Assembly: GCA_014898415.1 (NCBI GenBank)
Contig: RCTD01000009.1
Span: 1-64,000, forward strand
Origin: Stromatinia cepivora
Lineage: Eukaryota > Ascomycota > Leotiomycetes > Helotiales > Sclerotiniaceae
DNA length: 64,000 nt
Direction of reading: 5' to 3'
Notes under the pieces: model-generated
The model's input: the letters and a program-made list of their open reading frames with translations, nothing else
Told to the model about the DNA's origin: nothing
Database searches by the model: none
Position numbers and translations under genes: made by a program
Part shown: positions 25,900 to 38,722 of the stretch, piece by piece
Layout of the letters: each line of letters opens with the position of its first letter
Position numbering within the stretch: the stretch's first letter is position 1

Positions 25900-28860
25900 T
25901 AAAAAGCGATTCATCTATTCTCTATCTAATTCATAATTTGTATTAGGGATTGAAGCAGTACCTTATATTCCAGAAGGTCTAGTTGGGGATAGATTGGATA
26001 GTATTACAGATTGATTCTAAATCGATTTTCGCCCCGCAACTTTTTTTCCTTTTCCAATAAACTTCTTTAACATAAATTGAAATTTCCTAGTAGAGGATTC
26101 TCCATTAATTAGATTCACAACCTCCCAATTACCAGCGTTTTCTTTATTAAAAAATTCATTATCTTCGAAATCTTTATCACAAAAAGTTTCTTACCTTTAT
26201 AAAAGTATATCATAATTTGCAAATAATGATCGATTTCCTTATTACTTTTCTTTATCTTGAAATACTTCAAATTGGATAGCCAGATCTGTTATTGCAAGAT
26301 TACACCATTGTTTATATTAGAACTCGAATTTATTATCATTGATTTTGAGTAATCTATTTATTATTCTCTTTATAATATTAGAATCCCAAGATAAATATCC
26401 TAAAAAAGTTATAGAAAGATGATCTCGTAGAACAAAATTAATATTAAAAAAAAAAGATCGGGGGATATAAAGGTCTTCTCTATTAAATTCATTTAATTCA
26501 AAAAGGATAATTTGATTTTGAAGAGATCTCCAAAGGTTTTTGTAAGAGCTACTGTCCTTCATATTTTTTTCGTCTGAAGCTACAACTAAATAGAAGATCA
26601 ATACCAAAGTCGATTTACAGAATCTAGGAGAACCGGTATATCTCAAAATAGCACCTATTCGAATTATAATTGTTCGGGATTCAGGCCTAACCAAAATCCT
26701 CTAACGAAATTGATTCTTTTGTTTGGTTTTTTGGAAAGCTTTCTTTTTTATTACTTAATTAAAATTATACCATAATTGATAAATGAAAGAGTATTTCTTT
26801 AAGAATTCCCGAATTAAATTATCATTGTTATCTAGTTTATAAGGAGTAAGGATTTGATACTTTTTATAAGAGTTTTTAATCGATTCCCCTGGTTTAGGAA
26901 GGTTGATCATAATAGTTATTCTTTTTGAAGCTTCTTTTCATTTATCTTTAAAAATTAAATGGAAAAGGTCAAAGAAGGAATAACAAAGATTAAACTTTTT
27001 ATTATAATCAGGAAAATATAATATAAATAAAGATATTAATACAAAACAGAATTCTTTATCCTTCCGAATATGGATAACGATATACCACAAAGTAAAATCA
27101 TATTTTAAAAGAAATTGAATAATCGAAAAGTAACAATTTGGGAATAGATCTTCTTTAAAGATTCTGTGAAAATATTATTTATAGATAGTGAGAATATCTT
27201 CACAAATATTTCGCAAATCGAATTTATCTTTTTGTTCGAAGATATACTAAAACGAAGGGATATATAAAGTAAATTGATTCTTAAAGGATTCTTCATTTAG
27301 TGGTCCTAATAAAAGAAGATTATTTTTAAGAGTTTCACTAGAATCAGGGGAATAAAAGTTCCTCACTAAATTGAATCAATTGAGGCCGAGGGTTTGCTTT
27401 GATTGTTCCAAAGCTAAGGATTAATACAAACGGAATCAAAGGTAGAATGCCTTTATCAATCTTATTTCGTTAATACACTTTCGATTTCTGGCAATAGTAG
27501 TTAATTTGTTTTGTAGTTCTTTAACCGAAATATATTTCGATTTTAGATCGAGGAGTTTTGCCAAGGTATACAAATGATATATACATAGAGTATTCGTAAT
27601 GACTTGCTTTCCCAACAATACGATAACTTTCTATTCTACTTGATTAGCAATATATTTGTTGTTCATCAAAAAATATCATTCCTTTTCAAATTAATAGTCT
27701 AAATTGTAAAAACAGTTTTTCAACTCCCATGAAGAATTTAAGATCGTTTTAAAATTATCGGAGACTGAATCATTATCGTTTGAAACAAGTTTAGCATTGT
27801 AATCAATTATACAATAACGAAATATGAATCTATTTAGAATAGATAGATAAGAAAGGGCTTTTTTCGAAAAATCAAAATAATAACCTTTCTTTTCCTATTT
27901 ATCGATATTTATAACTATAGACTTTGAAATTGGTATAATCACTTGGAAATGGAGAAGTCGGCGTACACAAAGGGTATCTGGTATAGTAACTACTTTTAAT
28001 CGTTCTTTAGTATTAGATTCCTTTTCATCATTATCATCATTAAAGGGTACCAGAGCAGTTTCTACGGCAATCATTATACGGATAGGCTTATCCCCTTATT
28101 GAACTTCGAAAGAGTTTTCATCTTTATAATATTCTCTTAGAAATCCGAGATTATCGAAAATAAATCTACAGATTCTAAAAATAGGATTCTATATAAGATT
28201 ATAAGGAAAAGGTATTCAATCTTTCTTATTCTTTGTATCAGCTTTTGTAATGAACTTATACATAATATAGAAATCTATAAGACTATACTTTTTAGCTTTT
28301 TTGCCTTTTTTTCGTATAAAACATTCAATCATATATTCGTTTAGAAATTTTATAAGGATTTAAAAACTAAAGCAAAAGGCACAATAGACTATATCCGTTT
28401 TTGTTAAAATATTACTTAAATTTATATCTTCTGATTAAAAACGAACAAAAGTTTTTCCTTAAATGATTATCCAAATTCTTTTGAGATTTTTAAAACCTTT
28501 TCTAACTTTATTACAGTATTATTCGATAAATTAAATTGTATTATTATTTTTAGCAAAATAATCGATTTTGGAGAGACCAATTGCTTTATAAAGCTTCTAA
28601 TCTTCGATTTGATTTTTTATTTCATTTGTAAAATCTTCAATAAGGTCAGTAATACTTATAGAATAATTAAACTATTGTTTAAAAATATTATATTTTTCCT
28701 TAATTTCAAGAGTTTCAATAAATACAAATACTTCGATTTTGTTGTTGAAAGAATAATTTTTGTATTGGATAAGAAAAGGGATGTTATTGCTAATAAAGCA
28801 AAAGACTATAGTCTAACTAAATCCTTTTTCAAATATTATATCAAAATTTAAATAAAAGCT
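25900..28860 (-). pseudogene. Unidentified extra ORF relic between integrase and 3' LTR
   Basis: The region is 3' of the integrase on the element's sense strand. It retains open stretches at 26317-26694 (125 codons), 27105-27296 and 27436-27618. The longest has an alternating hydrophobic/charged composition unlike random AT-rich DNA (YTGSPRFCKSTLVLIFYLV, then LWRSLQNQIILFELNEF). I recognise no domain. Gypsy pol normally ends soon after integrase, at most with a chromodomain, so this much extra sequence suggests an additional ORF or captured gene. RIP stops prevent a full translation. Confidence 0.45.
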
Positions 28861-29639
28861 TATATAAATAGTAAAATAAATATAAACAAAAAATTGATAA
28901 CTTTAAATCAAATTATTAAAGAAAGCAGATTTTAAAGAGAAAATATTAAACTATTCAAATATTGTTCAAGAATTGTTTGTAAATTGTTCAAAAACAAAAT
29001 CGATAGTATAATAAATTTTTTTAAAAAGGATTTAAATATCTTTTTTTTTTAAGGATTATAAAACTTTTTTTGTTAAGCTTTTTAATTGGTGATCAAAAAC
29101 TTGTGGCAACAATTCTTTTTCGATTTGTTGTATTTACTTTCTTCCTTTTAATTCTATATCGTTTTACAATTGAGCAAAGAATAATCCTTAATTATTTGTT
29201 ATCTTTTGTTTGGAAGATTATAAATACCTAGAAATTCGATTCTTTTGATTTATTCATTCATATAAATCCTTAGAATTGTTATTTACAAAAAGATCTAAAC
29301 ACAAAATATATTTCTTAAAACGGACATCTATATAGATTCCATTAAGCGGGGTATCATTCATTTCTTCAAGGGTATATATAGAAAGACCCTTTAATTTCTT
29401 TATCATTTTATAAAATCCGTACCATTTGAAAACAAGTTTTATATTACAAGATATATCGATTTTTGATTAGGGGTTGTAATATAGAACTATATCTTCAGTT
29501 CGAATATTCTTATTCAGTATTTTGCAATCGAAATTATATCGAAATTTATCATCTTCCCTATAGCGCTATTTATAAAGGATTACTTCCTCAATATCTTCAT
29601 TTAGTATTTTTAATTGTTATATTTTAATGATTAATAAAT

Positions 29640-30200
29640 CTTCCTAAATTCGTATACTTTCCTAATTAAGGATCCTTTAAGTTATATATATAGTTTCAAA
29701 AGGCAATACAGTTTTCTGTTTGTAGATTAATTCAAACAGTGTTTTGTTTATTAATTTGTAAATTGAAATATAATCAATGAATAGTATTGTTTCCAATTAT
29801 TCAGATTATCTATGCCCTTTTTGTGATAGGCGGGAAAATGCTTTTGCGATAGAATGATAATTTTTTTCTATTATTCTATTGATTTATGAATGATAAACTG
29901 ATATCTTGATTTTATCGATTCTGTATTTTTCGTAATAAGCAAGTATAGCGTTTTTGTTCTCAGATCTTTCATCTATAATGATTTCTTTAAAGAGATTATA
30001 ACGATAGATTATTTTATAAAGGAACTTGACAATTGCTTTTAAGATAGTATTCTATAAGGTTTTAATTTCTATTCAATTACTTAGATCTTCTTATAGAATA
30101 ATGAGGCATTTGAATCCATAATTATCAGGTATTTTTGTAACATCCATACCAATTTTATACCAAATACCTAAGGTTTAAATAGTAATCATTAATTCATTTA
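29640..30200 (-). pseudogene. Gypsy integrase core relic of the 11.2-kb element
   Basis: Minus-strand reading near 30,100-30,160 gives a GMDVTKIPDNYGFKCLIIL-like segment, which is the first-aspartate region of an integrase core. Near 29,850-29,900 it gives VYHS-INRIIEKNYHSIAKA, corresponding to the third-catalytic-residue region (family: HSQSNG.IERGH.PI) with the glutamate retained. Several stops interrupt the frame (CAA/CAG to TAA/TAG). Confidence 0.72.
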
Positions 30201-31395
30201 TTTGTTTGGATAATCTAAATTAGTAAACGGAATAAAAAATCACTCAATTTTTTATATCCTTATATATCCCATTCTATTAATAACAATTATATACTTTAGT
30301 ATATAATGATTTTAGATTTTTATAACCCAATTCTTTATATACTCGAACCATAATTTTTGCTTTTTCGATTAAATCGTTGTCTACTATTATATAGGCAAAA
30401 GGTAATCCGTCTCCCCGGATTCTGAATAAACAACAATCCTTTATATAGAAATTGAGAACTTCCTTTTTGAAAACTTGTTAATTCTTTATTAGTATATTTT
30501 TAGGTTTTTATAGTATAATGATATACTGAGTGATTATTTGTATCCTTTTATTTCCGCCTTTCAAAATTTGAGATAGTTTTAAAATTTTGGAGTCATTTAT
30601 ATTCACCATTGGATTTATCTACAACGAATTCAGATCTGCAATGATCGAATCATTAATATCTTCTTTATATTCCTCATCAATATCGTTTAAAATAGTTCGC
30701 AATTATCATAACAAAATATTTGCAATAATATTTTTGTTTCCAGGAATATATTTGATATCAAAATCGAAAAGCCTGATCTAAACAATCCATCTTGTAATCA
30801 AAGTATTAGGTAGATCTGTAACTACTTTATTTAGTTAAATTACAAATATATTTATATCAGTTTTTAGAAGGAAATGAATATTATAAAGATCTCTTTTGCA
30901 TTTTTACAGAGTTTTGAATACTCCTTTGTATTCTCTTTTAATAGTATCATAATTCTGTTCAATATGATTCTATATACTATTTTTATACCTAATAATGGTG
31001 CAAGATTTATCATCATATATTTGATTTAGAATAGCTCTCTATTCTATCAAACTAGTATCGATAACAAGTATAATGGTTCCGGCTTCAAATGAATAAGTTA
31101 ATGAAAAAAGGATTAGAGCCAAAGTTAATTTATCTTTCAGCAAAATCATTGTAGTATTATAACTAACAATCCAAATGAATTCTATATCTTTCTTCAATAA
31201 TGCATAAAAAGGCTCTATAATAATAGCGAAATTCTTTATTCAAAATCGATAGAAGATATATACTTCAAAGAATATTCTAACTTTATAATTATTCGAATAA
31301 GGTGATCATTCAAGTATCTTGATGATTTTGGTAATATCGGGACTTCTTTTTTTAGAATTGGTATAATAGTCTATAATTCAGATTCCATTGTAATA

Positions 31396-31578
31396 TCATT
31401 TGGATTTGATATCGATAATATATTTTGTATATTTAATATATTTCATTGTAGTATCCAGGTTTTTCAGATGCTCGATAACGAACTTCCTTAATCCAGGTTC
31501 AACTTCAATTTCACTATATCGAATTTTGGGATCCTTAACTCCAATATTATTCAAATAAGATATAATAATGTTAAACAT
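31396..31578 (-). pseudogene. Gypsy RT relic (YLNN plus downstream segment)
   Basis: The 60-codon open stretch starts FNIIISYLNNIGVKDPKIRY and continues PGLRKFVIEHLKNLD. This is the RT active-site box and the following helix (family: YLDDI...F..EHl.nL). The two catalytic aspartates are asparagines at 31546-31557. The same double D-to-N change is seen in the unrelated Gypsy element at 6086-6112. Confidence 0.75.
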
Positions 31579-33290
31579 AATATTCTATAATATTTTTGAT
31601 ACAATCCTTGCAAATTGAACGATCGAATTAATAATCCCTTATAATAGAATAATAAACCTTATCAAATCAAAAAGAATTATAATAACAATAATATCTCTAT
31701 TTTTCTTATCTAAAAGTATTTGATCATATCCAAAAAAGAAGTTAATCAAGGATATTAATAAGTATCCAATTATTTGTTCAACAAATTCCTTTAAGTTTGA
31801 AGATATATTTGTATTTCGCAGGGTTACAGTATTTGCTTTTGTTATTGCAACAACGATACAATACTTACTAGTTTCATTCTTTTTAATTAGATACCAAAGA
31901 TTTCGATACAGTTTTTCTCCTTTTTTTAATATATTTCGTTTAATACAATCTCTTATTATTTCGATAATTATTAATAAGAGAGCTTTAGGGGGTACAAAAT
32001 CAGGAACTTACTAGGCCTTATATAGTATTATCTTGATAATTTGTGGTAGAGTAATTGAAGATTTGATATTGCTGGCTTTTGTTTAATCAAAAGCTAACAT
32101 TGCTTTTCGATTCTGCAATAATGCAAGGAGAAGTTCCTTTTTATATTTTTAAAATATATCTTCGATATTTAATAATACTAAACATTCTTATATCAATCGG
32201 AAACCTTTAGGTTTGATATTGAAACATAATATCAAATATTTCGAAAAGGAATTTGATGATTAATATTTAGGGTGTTTTATATATTTTAATTCTAGCCAAT
32301 TAGAATCATTTTTTAGGATTTCTTTATCGATATATTCTATTTCGTTTAAAGGTTTTATTTTATCCTTTTTTTTCTTATATATATTATTAATCAGAACAAG
32401 AATTTCGGATTTGATATTGATTAATTTCTTCTAAATATTGTTTTTTATTTTAAGTTTTTCCAAATCGAGGTGAATATTATTAACAGCAAAGTATTCCTGA
32501 AATCCCTTTAATTCTGAATCTTCAATGTTATCAAATATATCTTCGATATCAAAATCAAGGCTAATTCGAACGATATCTGTATTAAATTTTATAAAATTTA
32601 AGATTATCTTAAAATTTAAAATATCAATCAGGAGTTCTGGAAAATGGTTTTTAATGAATTCTTTAAATTTCCTTTCATTCTTGATGGTATTTAGGACTTT
32701 TGGGAGGTCATCAATATAATCCCTAGAATTTGTACCGTTTATTCTTTTTCTGGTTTTTCAAGACTAACCTTTATAATATCTGCTTTACATTTTGATCCAA
32801 TCGCCTAGCAATCGGCTCTATTAATACTATTATCATCAATAACCTATATAATCTGTTCATCTCTTTTGTATTCAAAATCGATCTTTCCTATAAACAAATA
32901 TAATATCCTTAGTAGCAATAGATCTTTGGCGTTATTCAAAATGAAGATATCGATGATGTTCTTAACTCCTTCAAAATTGATTTCCATATCTTTAATCAAT
33001 TTATACAAGATGGTGGCATTCCTATTAAGAATAATCATTATCGCTTTATATTATTCATGTATTATAAATCCCAATTCTCTTATAACTTCCAGATTCATTA
33101 TATTGATTATCGATCCTGAATCGATAATACTATTAATCTTGATATTCTTATTTGTAAGGGTTATAATGATAATAAGTATATTGTATATTTCTTTTGATTG
33201 ATAATTAAAGGAGATATTTAAATAATTAATAGTTACTAAGGTTATTATAGCTTTTTCGATAGGAATTTCTGAATTTCTGAAAAGCTCTTT

Positions 33291-35491
33291 TTATTCTTTG
33301 ATATCTACAATTAATACTTTCTTGAGAGTTTGTTTAAAAAGATCTGATATATATATAAGGGCAGTTCTAATTGTTATTAGGATTTCGATTCTGCAAATCT
33401 GTTTTAAGATTTCTGTTAGGGATTTTGTAGTATAAATAGTGATTAATGCTTGTTTCTTTATTCTTAAGGATTTAGTATGAGAATTGAGTGTTTTATCTTT
33501 TCGTATTATGCCATTCTTATTGGATTCAGGAAGGTTTTTTCTTTCTTGAGATTCTTTTGTTTTGTTTTCTTCGTTTTTGTCAATATCTATGATTTTATCT
33601 TTATTGGAGAATTCTTTTTCTAATCTCTTCTTTTCAATTTGATTCATTATTCTAAATAATATTTTTCGAGAAGTATTTGACGATTTTTGAGGTTTATCAA
33701 TTTCGCTTTATTCTATCGATTTGGACTTTTTAGATGATCAACTTTGTAGCCTTAAGGTTTCTTTAGGTTGGGTAATTGTATTGATATTGATAATTTCCCT
33801 TCTTCGATAATTGATATTATTTATAAATATACCCTTTACGATTTCGATACTAAAGACTTCAAGATTCGATAAGCTATTCTTAATATTAAGTTTTTCCAAT
33901 CATTTCTTTTATTGGTCAAACCTATAAGTTTTTGTATATATTTTAATCTAATAACTTTCTAGGGAATCCTTTTGCTTGAAGATTAAGGAAAAGTTGGGAT
34001 ATCCTTTGGAATCAAATATAAAGACTTTGTATTCGTTATAATGATATAATCCAGTATTAATATCATTGATTTTTTTAGAACAATTTTGTTTTATAATATA
34101 ATCATTATTATGAAAAGATCTTTTAAAATAATAGTAATAGAGATAATCCTTTTTATAAGCTTCATTCATATCAAAAAGAATTCCCTTTTGTTTATTCTGA
34201 ATAGGATAGTTATCGTATCTTGTATTACTTCCTTAATAAGTAATTTGACATTGTAATAGCGAAAAGGATAACTTTGAGTCCTTTGTATTTTTGATTTTTG
34301 TCTTTAGATGATTTATGCTAAACTTATCCAAAAGATCAGTAATTTCATTTATAGTATTCTTTGTCTCCTATCCTTAAGAATAAAGCTTTGTATTAACATC
34401 AAAGACAAATAAGGTTTTCATATATTTATATATAGCTTAGGAAACAATAGTCTGATAAAATTTAGATCTTTTATAAATTCGAATGATAGAATCTTCAGAA
34501 AAGTATTATTTATAGGCTTTGTCCATTATTCTCTTGAAATTCATAGAAACAAAATTATCGAGATCAATTTTAAATTGTTTAGCAATCTTCTTTTTCATTT
34601 GAGTATATAGATCATATAGAAACATTCTTCCAATTTCGAATTCAATGATTATATAATTGTTAATGAATTAAATAACCGAAAATACGAATTTGGTAATATA
34701 ATCCTTTATCATTGTTAGATTTGTATTATAATCTTTTTCATTTTTGTTATATTGATTATCAATAAATTGATTAAGAAAGTTTCGGGTGTTTATCATTTGT
34801 TGGGTATTATAATTGCAAAAGTATCGGAGTAATATTGGTTTTAATCCTTCTTTCCAATTATATTTAATAGGGTTGTATTCCGGTATAAGTTTGATTTGGA
34901 TAGTAATGATATAATTGTAGTATTAAGGAAATCGAGTTTGCATTTTCTCATCGGATATACTATAATTAATTTACAAGGCATCTCAAATTGTAAGAAAGTC
35001 AAATACATCGATTCTATTGAAAATGAGGGTAGTAGTATTTCTAATATATAGTATAATAAAGAATATATATATATAATCTTTAGTATAAATAACAAATAGA
35101 ATTTTTGGTGGATTTTGTTATTGTTAATTTATTTCTTTTTCTTTTTTGGTTTTCTTTATTTTTTCTTTTTTTTAATGGGATTTTTATTATTATCAATAAA
35201 GAATTCTTTAATAGATTTAAAAAAATCGATAATTGGAGTAATAATACTATTCTTTGATTTTTGAAAAGTATTTTGCGGGAGATTCAATTTTGTAGATAGA
35301 TCAAAGTTATCCATTATATTATTGTGATTTGATTGAAAAGTATTTGATTTATTAGAGTCTAATTCAATATTTGATTTTCGATAACTTTTAGTATTCATAA
35401 TTTTTTTTTGATAAATTTCTAAAAGAAAGGGAAAGGTATATATAATCCTTCCCAAGGTTTTCCTTTTTTCAAAGGAATGTATAAATCTCAA
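33291..35491 (-). pseudogene. gag-region relic of the 11.2-kb element
   Basis: Two longer open stretches are a 118-codon Lys/Glu/Asn-rich segment at 33291-33647 and a 111-codon basic segment at 35156-35491 ending in a lysine run. Both lie at the 5' end of the sense strand, where gag belongs. No zinc knuckle is readable. The assignment is positional only. Confidence 0.45.
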
Positions 35492-36086
35492 ACCCTTCAG
35501 TTAAGAGTTTTTTAAGATATATCTTAAATTTTTGGTTGCCGATATCAAGAATGGTAATTTAGTATACTATATCCAATCCTTTTTATTGCTTCAATATATA
35601 TTTAGATATTCAAATAGTTCTAAAGGTATATAAAGCGTTCAAGGTCCTTTAATATGATTGATCGCATTTAATCAAAGTCGTTCTCGGGATTGGAGTTTTC
35701 TTATTTGTAGAAATAAATGATTCGTTTGTAAATAGGGATTCCATTATATTTGGAGTTCTAATACACTCTTAATGTTACTAATTGTATTCCCAAATAGGAT
35801 CTTCGTCGATATATTCCTTTCAAAATGAAGAATAAAATAATGGTTTTGCTGAAAAATGATTCGTTTTTGATATAATAGATGAGTATAAATAAAAAAGCTT
35901 CGATAATCAAAACTTTCTTATTTAGAATTTGGCAATCCCATATTTTTGAAAGGGTTATCTTTTCAGAATCAATCCTATTCCTTTATTTACAAACTATTAA
36001 TTCTACTTTCTTTTCAATTATAGTTTCTTTACAGATATATTTGTATAATATAAATTGTATAGTTCAAATTCTACATAGATTATCAT

Positions 36087-36378
36087 TATGAAAGAGATAG
36101 ATCGAGATATATATATCCCGATAGTATACTATAAAGGGAAATGGGAATTGGAATTGATCAGATTACATTGTAGAGGCTTTAAATAGTAAAACTAGTAGGT
36201 TTAGATAATGGTTTGGATTATACACAAATGGGGTACAAAAAGATTAATAGAAAAACGATTGATTTCTTTCAAGGAAAGGGAAGCAAAGCCCTCTCTTATA
36301 TCTAACTACGAAGAGTCATGTGACTATATGACTACGAACTAGCTATGTGTTAGGCCTTGATATCCCAACTTTCTCACA
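36087..36378 (-). repeat. 5' LTR of the 11.2-kb Gypsy element
   Basis: 292 bp, with CTCACA intact at its right end. It is considerably less mutated than its partner at 25159-25450. Confidence 0.9.
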
Positions 36379-36599
36379 CTGTTAACAAGTCATATTGAGT
36401 GGGTGGAAAAGCCTTATTATTCTAAGGTTATCTGGCTAGAAGCTATTATACAGATTGTGTGATTCGGTAGAATCACGTGCAGTCTAATCCCATTATAGTA
36501 TAGTCCCATACTTAGATATACGGTATGATCCAAAATCCAACATATACCATCTATTCCCCGATCTCTGAAAGTGCTCTGTAGTCATACTATCCCGTGATA
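36379..36599 (+). repeat. Solo LTR of another family, right half
   Basis: The continuation of 24899-25158 across the 11.2-kb insertion. The first few bases (ACTGTT zone) are the duplicated target. Composition is close to normal. It ends CCGTGATA and is followed by ATATC, matching the left flank at 24894-24898. Confidence 0.82.
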
Positions 36600-37752
36600 A
36601 TATCGAAGTAAAATCTAGAAAAAGAAAAGAAATCATAGAATATGAATTATTTTAAAGGAAATTTATAATTTTATTTAAATTTTCCAAGATAATTTAATAA
36701 TAAAGAATTCTTATTAATTCTTGGGGGATCCAAAATACTATTTTAATTTCTAGTTCAAATTGTAAATCAATTGAAAGATAAATAATTCGATTCTTAAAAA
36801 AGAAATGTTTTATAAAATCTAATAATAAACAAAAAATCCCTTTATTAATATTAAATAAAATATCGAATTATCAAAACTAATTATTTATTAATCGAATTGT
36901 TTTTAAGGATCATCAAAAAGTTCTATTATAAATTCGAAATCTTTTATTATATAAGAATTTCTAATAAGTTTATTAAATCATTTAATAATATTAATTGAAC
37001 CAATGATTATATGATCATGTAATATATTAATAATATAATTTAATATTATTAAATTTTATTATTATATGAAATTTCGATTATATATCATATTAGAATGATT
37101 TATAATAGAATAGAATGTGATGGAAGCGTATAGAACTTTCTTATTTCTAAGGTTAAATATTATTGGTTATTATTTCATTTTATTATATAAAATAATTCTA
37201 TAAGATTCGATTTAAATCGATCTTATTTATAATCATAGAATATTATAGAATTTCATAGAATCCTATCAAATATTATAAATAAGAAGATTTTCTTCAAAGA
37301 ATTCTTCTGAAAAACAAGCAAAATAAATTCAATATTCAATACACTCATATTTTGACTTCAATCATTATATATTCGATCACCCTTTTAAGCTATATAACTA
37401 AGTCTTCCACTATAATAATAGTGAATAATATTATTATTATATTATTCATTATTATTAACCGATCAACCTCCTCTAAGATATTAAATATTCAATAATAAAC
37501 AAAGTAAATAAAAAATAAATATTATTCAAAAATCGGAAACAATTATCGATTTTGATAAAAAGATTAATATTAATTTAAATCAATAAAAATTGAAATGTTT
37601 TTTTTTAAAAAAATAATATTAAAAATTGTTTATTATCTTTATTTATTAGTAATTAAATAATTTTTTTTTAATTTGATTATTCTTTATATCCTTTTGTTTT
37701 TATATTTTATTTTGAAATTAAATTAAAATATATATCTCTAAAAGAAAAAAGA
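36600..37752. other. AT-rich degraded DNA, nothing identifiable
   Basis: No gene is supported. It includes short ATT/AAT-rich low-complexity patches around 37,410-37,460. Confidence 0.55.
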
Positions 37753-38033
37753 TATAAAAAGAGTGAAATATCAAAATTTAATATATAATTAGTTTATAAT
37801 TATATAATTTTTCGTAATCAAATATAAAAAAACTCCATTCCTTTTCCCCTTGAATAATCAATCGTTTTTTCATTAATCTTTTTATATGTTAATTAAATAT
37901 AATTCAATTCATTATTTATTCTATTAATTTGATCATTTGAAATCTTTATAATATAATTTATTCAATTCCTATTCTTAATTCCCTTTGCAGTATACTATCG
38001 GGATATATATATTCTCGATCTATCTCTTTTATA
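37753..38033 (-). repeat. Degraded LTR of the 11.2-kb Gypsy family (reverse)
   Basis: About 281 bp. It is the reverse complement of the 25159/36087 LTRs and collinear with 44515-44800. Both ends are mutated (TGTGAG to TATAAA; CACA to TATA). The 4-bp flanks (AAGA and TTAT) do not match. Confidence 0.75.
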
Positions 38034-38720
38034 TTATAAAGATATCGAAAGGAATAAAAGTTATATAATATTACAAATACAAAAAGCGGAATAACAGATA
38101 TCACTTTTATTAATAAATTATAACTCGAAGAACTATATTTTTGGAAACAGAGAATAGTTTTAAATATTTAATATATAAGAGCTAGACTTAATAGAGATTA
38201 ACTCTCTTCTTAACCGCGGGCCGGCTTACCGGTCTCGTGATAGTAAAGCTCTAATAAAATATATTACTAATATTTTGTTTTTAAAAGATTAGAACTATAA
38301 AATCATTAAATTATTCGATTTCTCAATACTAAAATACTAGTGTTAATATTAGTAAAAAAATAATATATAATCCGATAATAATATATAATATTAATATTTT
38401 TTTTGGAATATAATATAATTTAATAATTCAATCGAAATTTATCTTTTGCTTTGAAAATTTTTTGTTAAAAACTTATTCATACTTTGGGTATATTAAATTT
38501 TATATATACAATCGAAAATTCGAAAATTCAAACTTAAATATCTCAATAGAAAAAATTACAAAAAGTCTGAAAATTTCGAAATCTATTTATGTATGTATAA
38601 TGAATCTACGATTAAATCTTAATTCAATATACTGATTAATAAAAAAGTTATTAATGGATAATAGTCATTGTTTTTGATATAAAATAATAGCCGGAATAGA
38701 GGGATGGCCAGGATGTGGGA
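38034..38720. other. AT-rich DNA with a GC islet and a MITE-like right end
   Basis: A GC islet at about 38,205-38,245 may be part of another LTR. From about 38,440 to 38,720 the sequence resembles the right half of the TIR element at 48514-49025. It ends in the same doubled GGCC(A/G)GGAT-type repeat followed by TA (38721-38722). No left TIR is found about 500 bp upstream, so the element is truncated or too diverged. The isochore border to normal GC DNA coincides with this end. Confidence 0.5.
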
Positions 38721-38722
38721 TA

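Larger units (their letters stand above)
25159..36378 (-). mobile_element. Complete 11.2-kb Ty3/Gypsy LTR retrotransposon with long 3' extra region
   Basis: It has 292-bp direct LTRs at 25159-25450 and 36087-36378 (TGTGAAAG...CTCACA). The flanks share ACTGTT (25154-25159 and 36378-36383), giving a 4-bp (CTGT) or 5-bp (ACTGT) TSD depending on the border chosen. Sense is minus: a polypurine tract (AGAGAAAGGAAGGG) abuts the left LTR. The order on the minus strand is gag-like frames (33.3-35.5 kb), RT (about 31.4-32 kb), integrase core (about 29.8-30.2 kb), then about 4.1 kb before the 3' LTR. It is RIP-degraded but less than the elements to its left. Confidence 0.9.
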
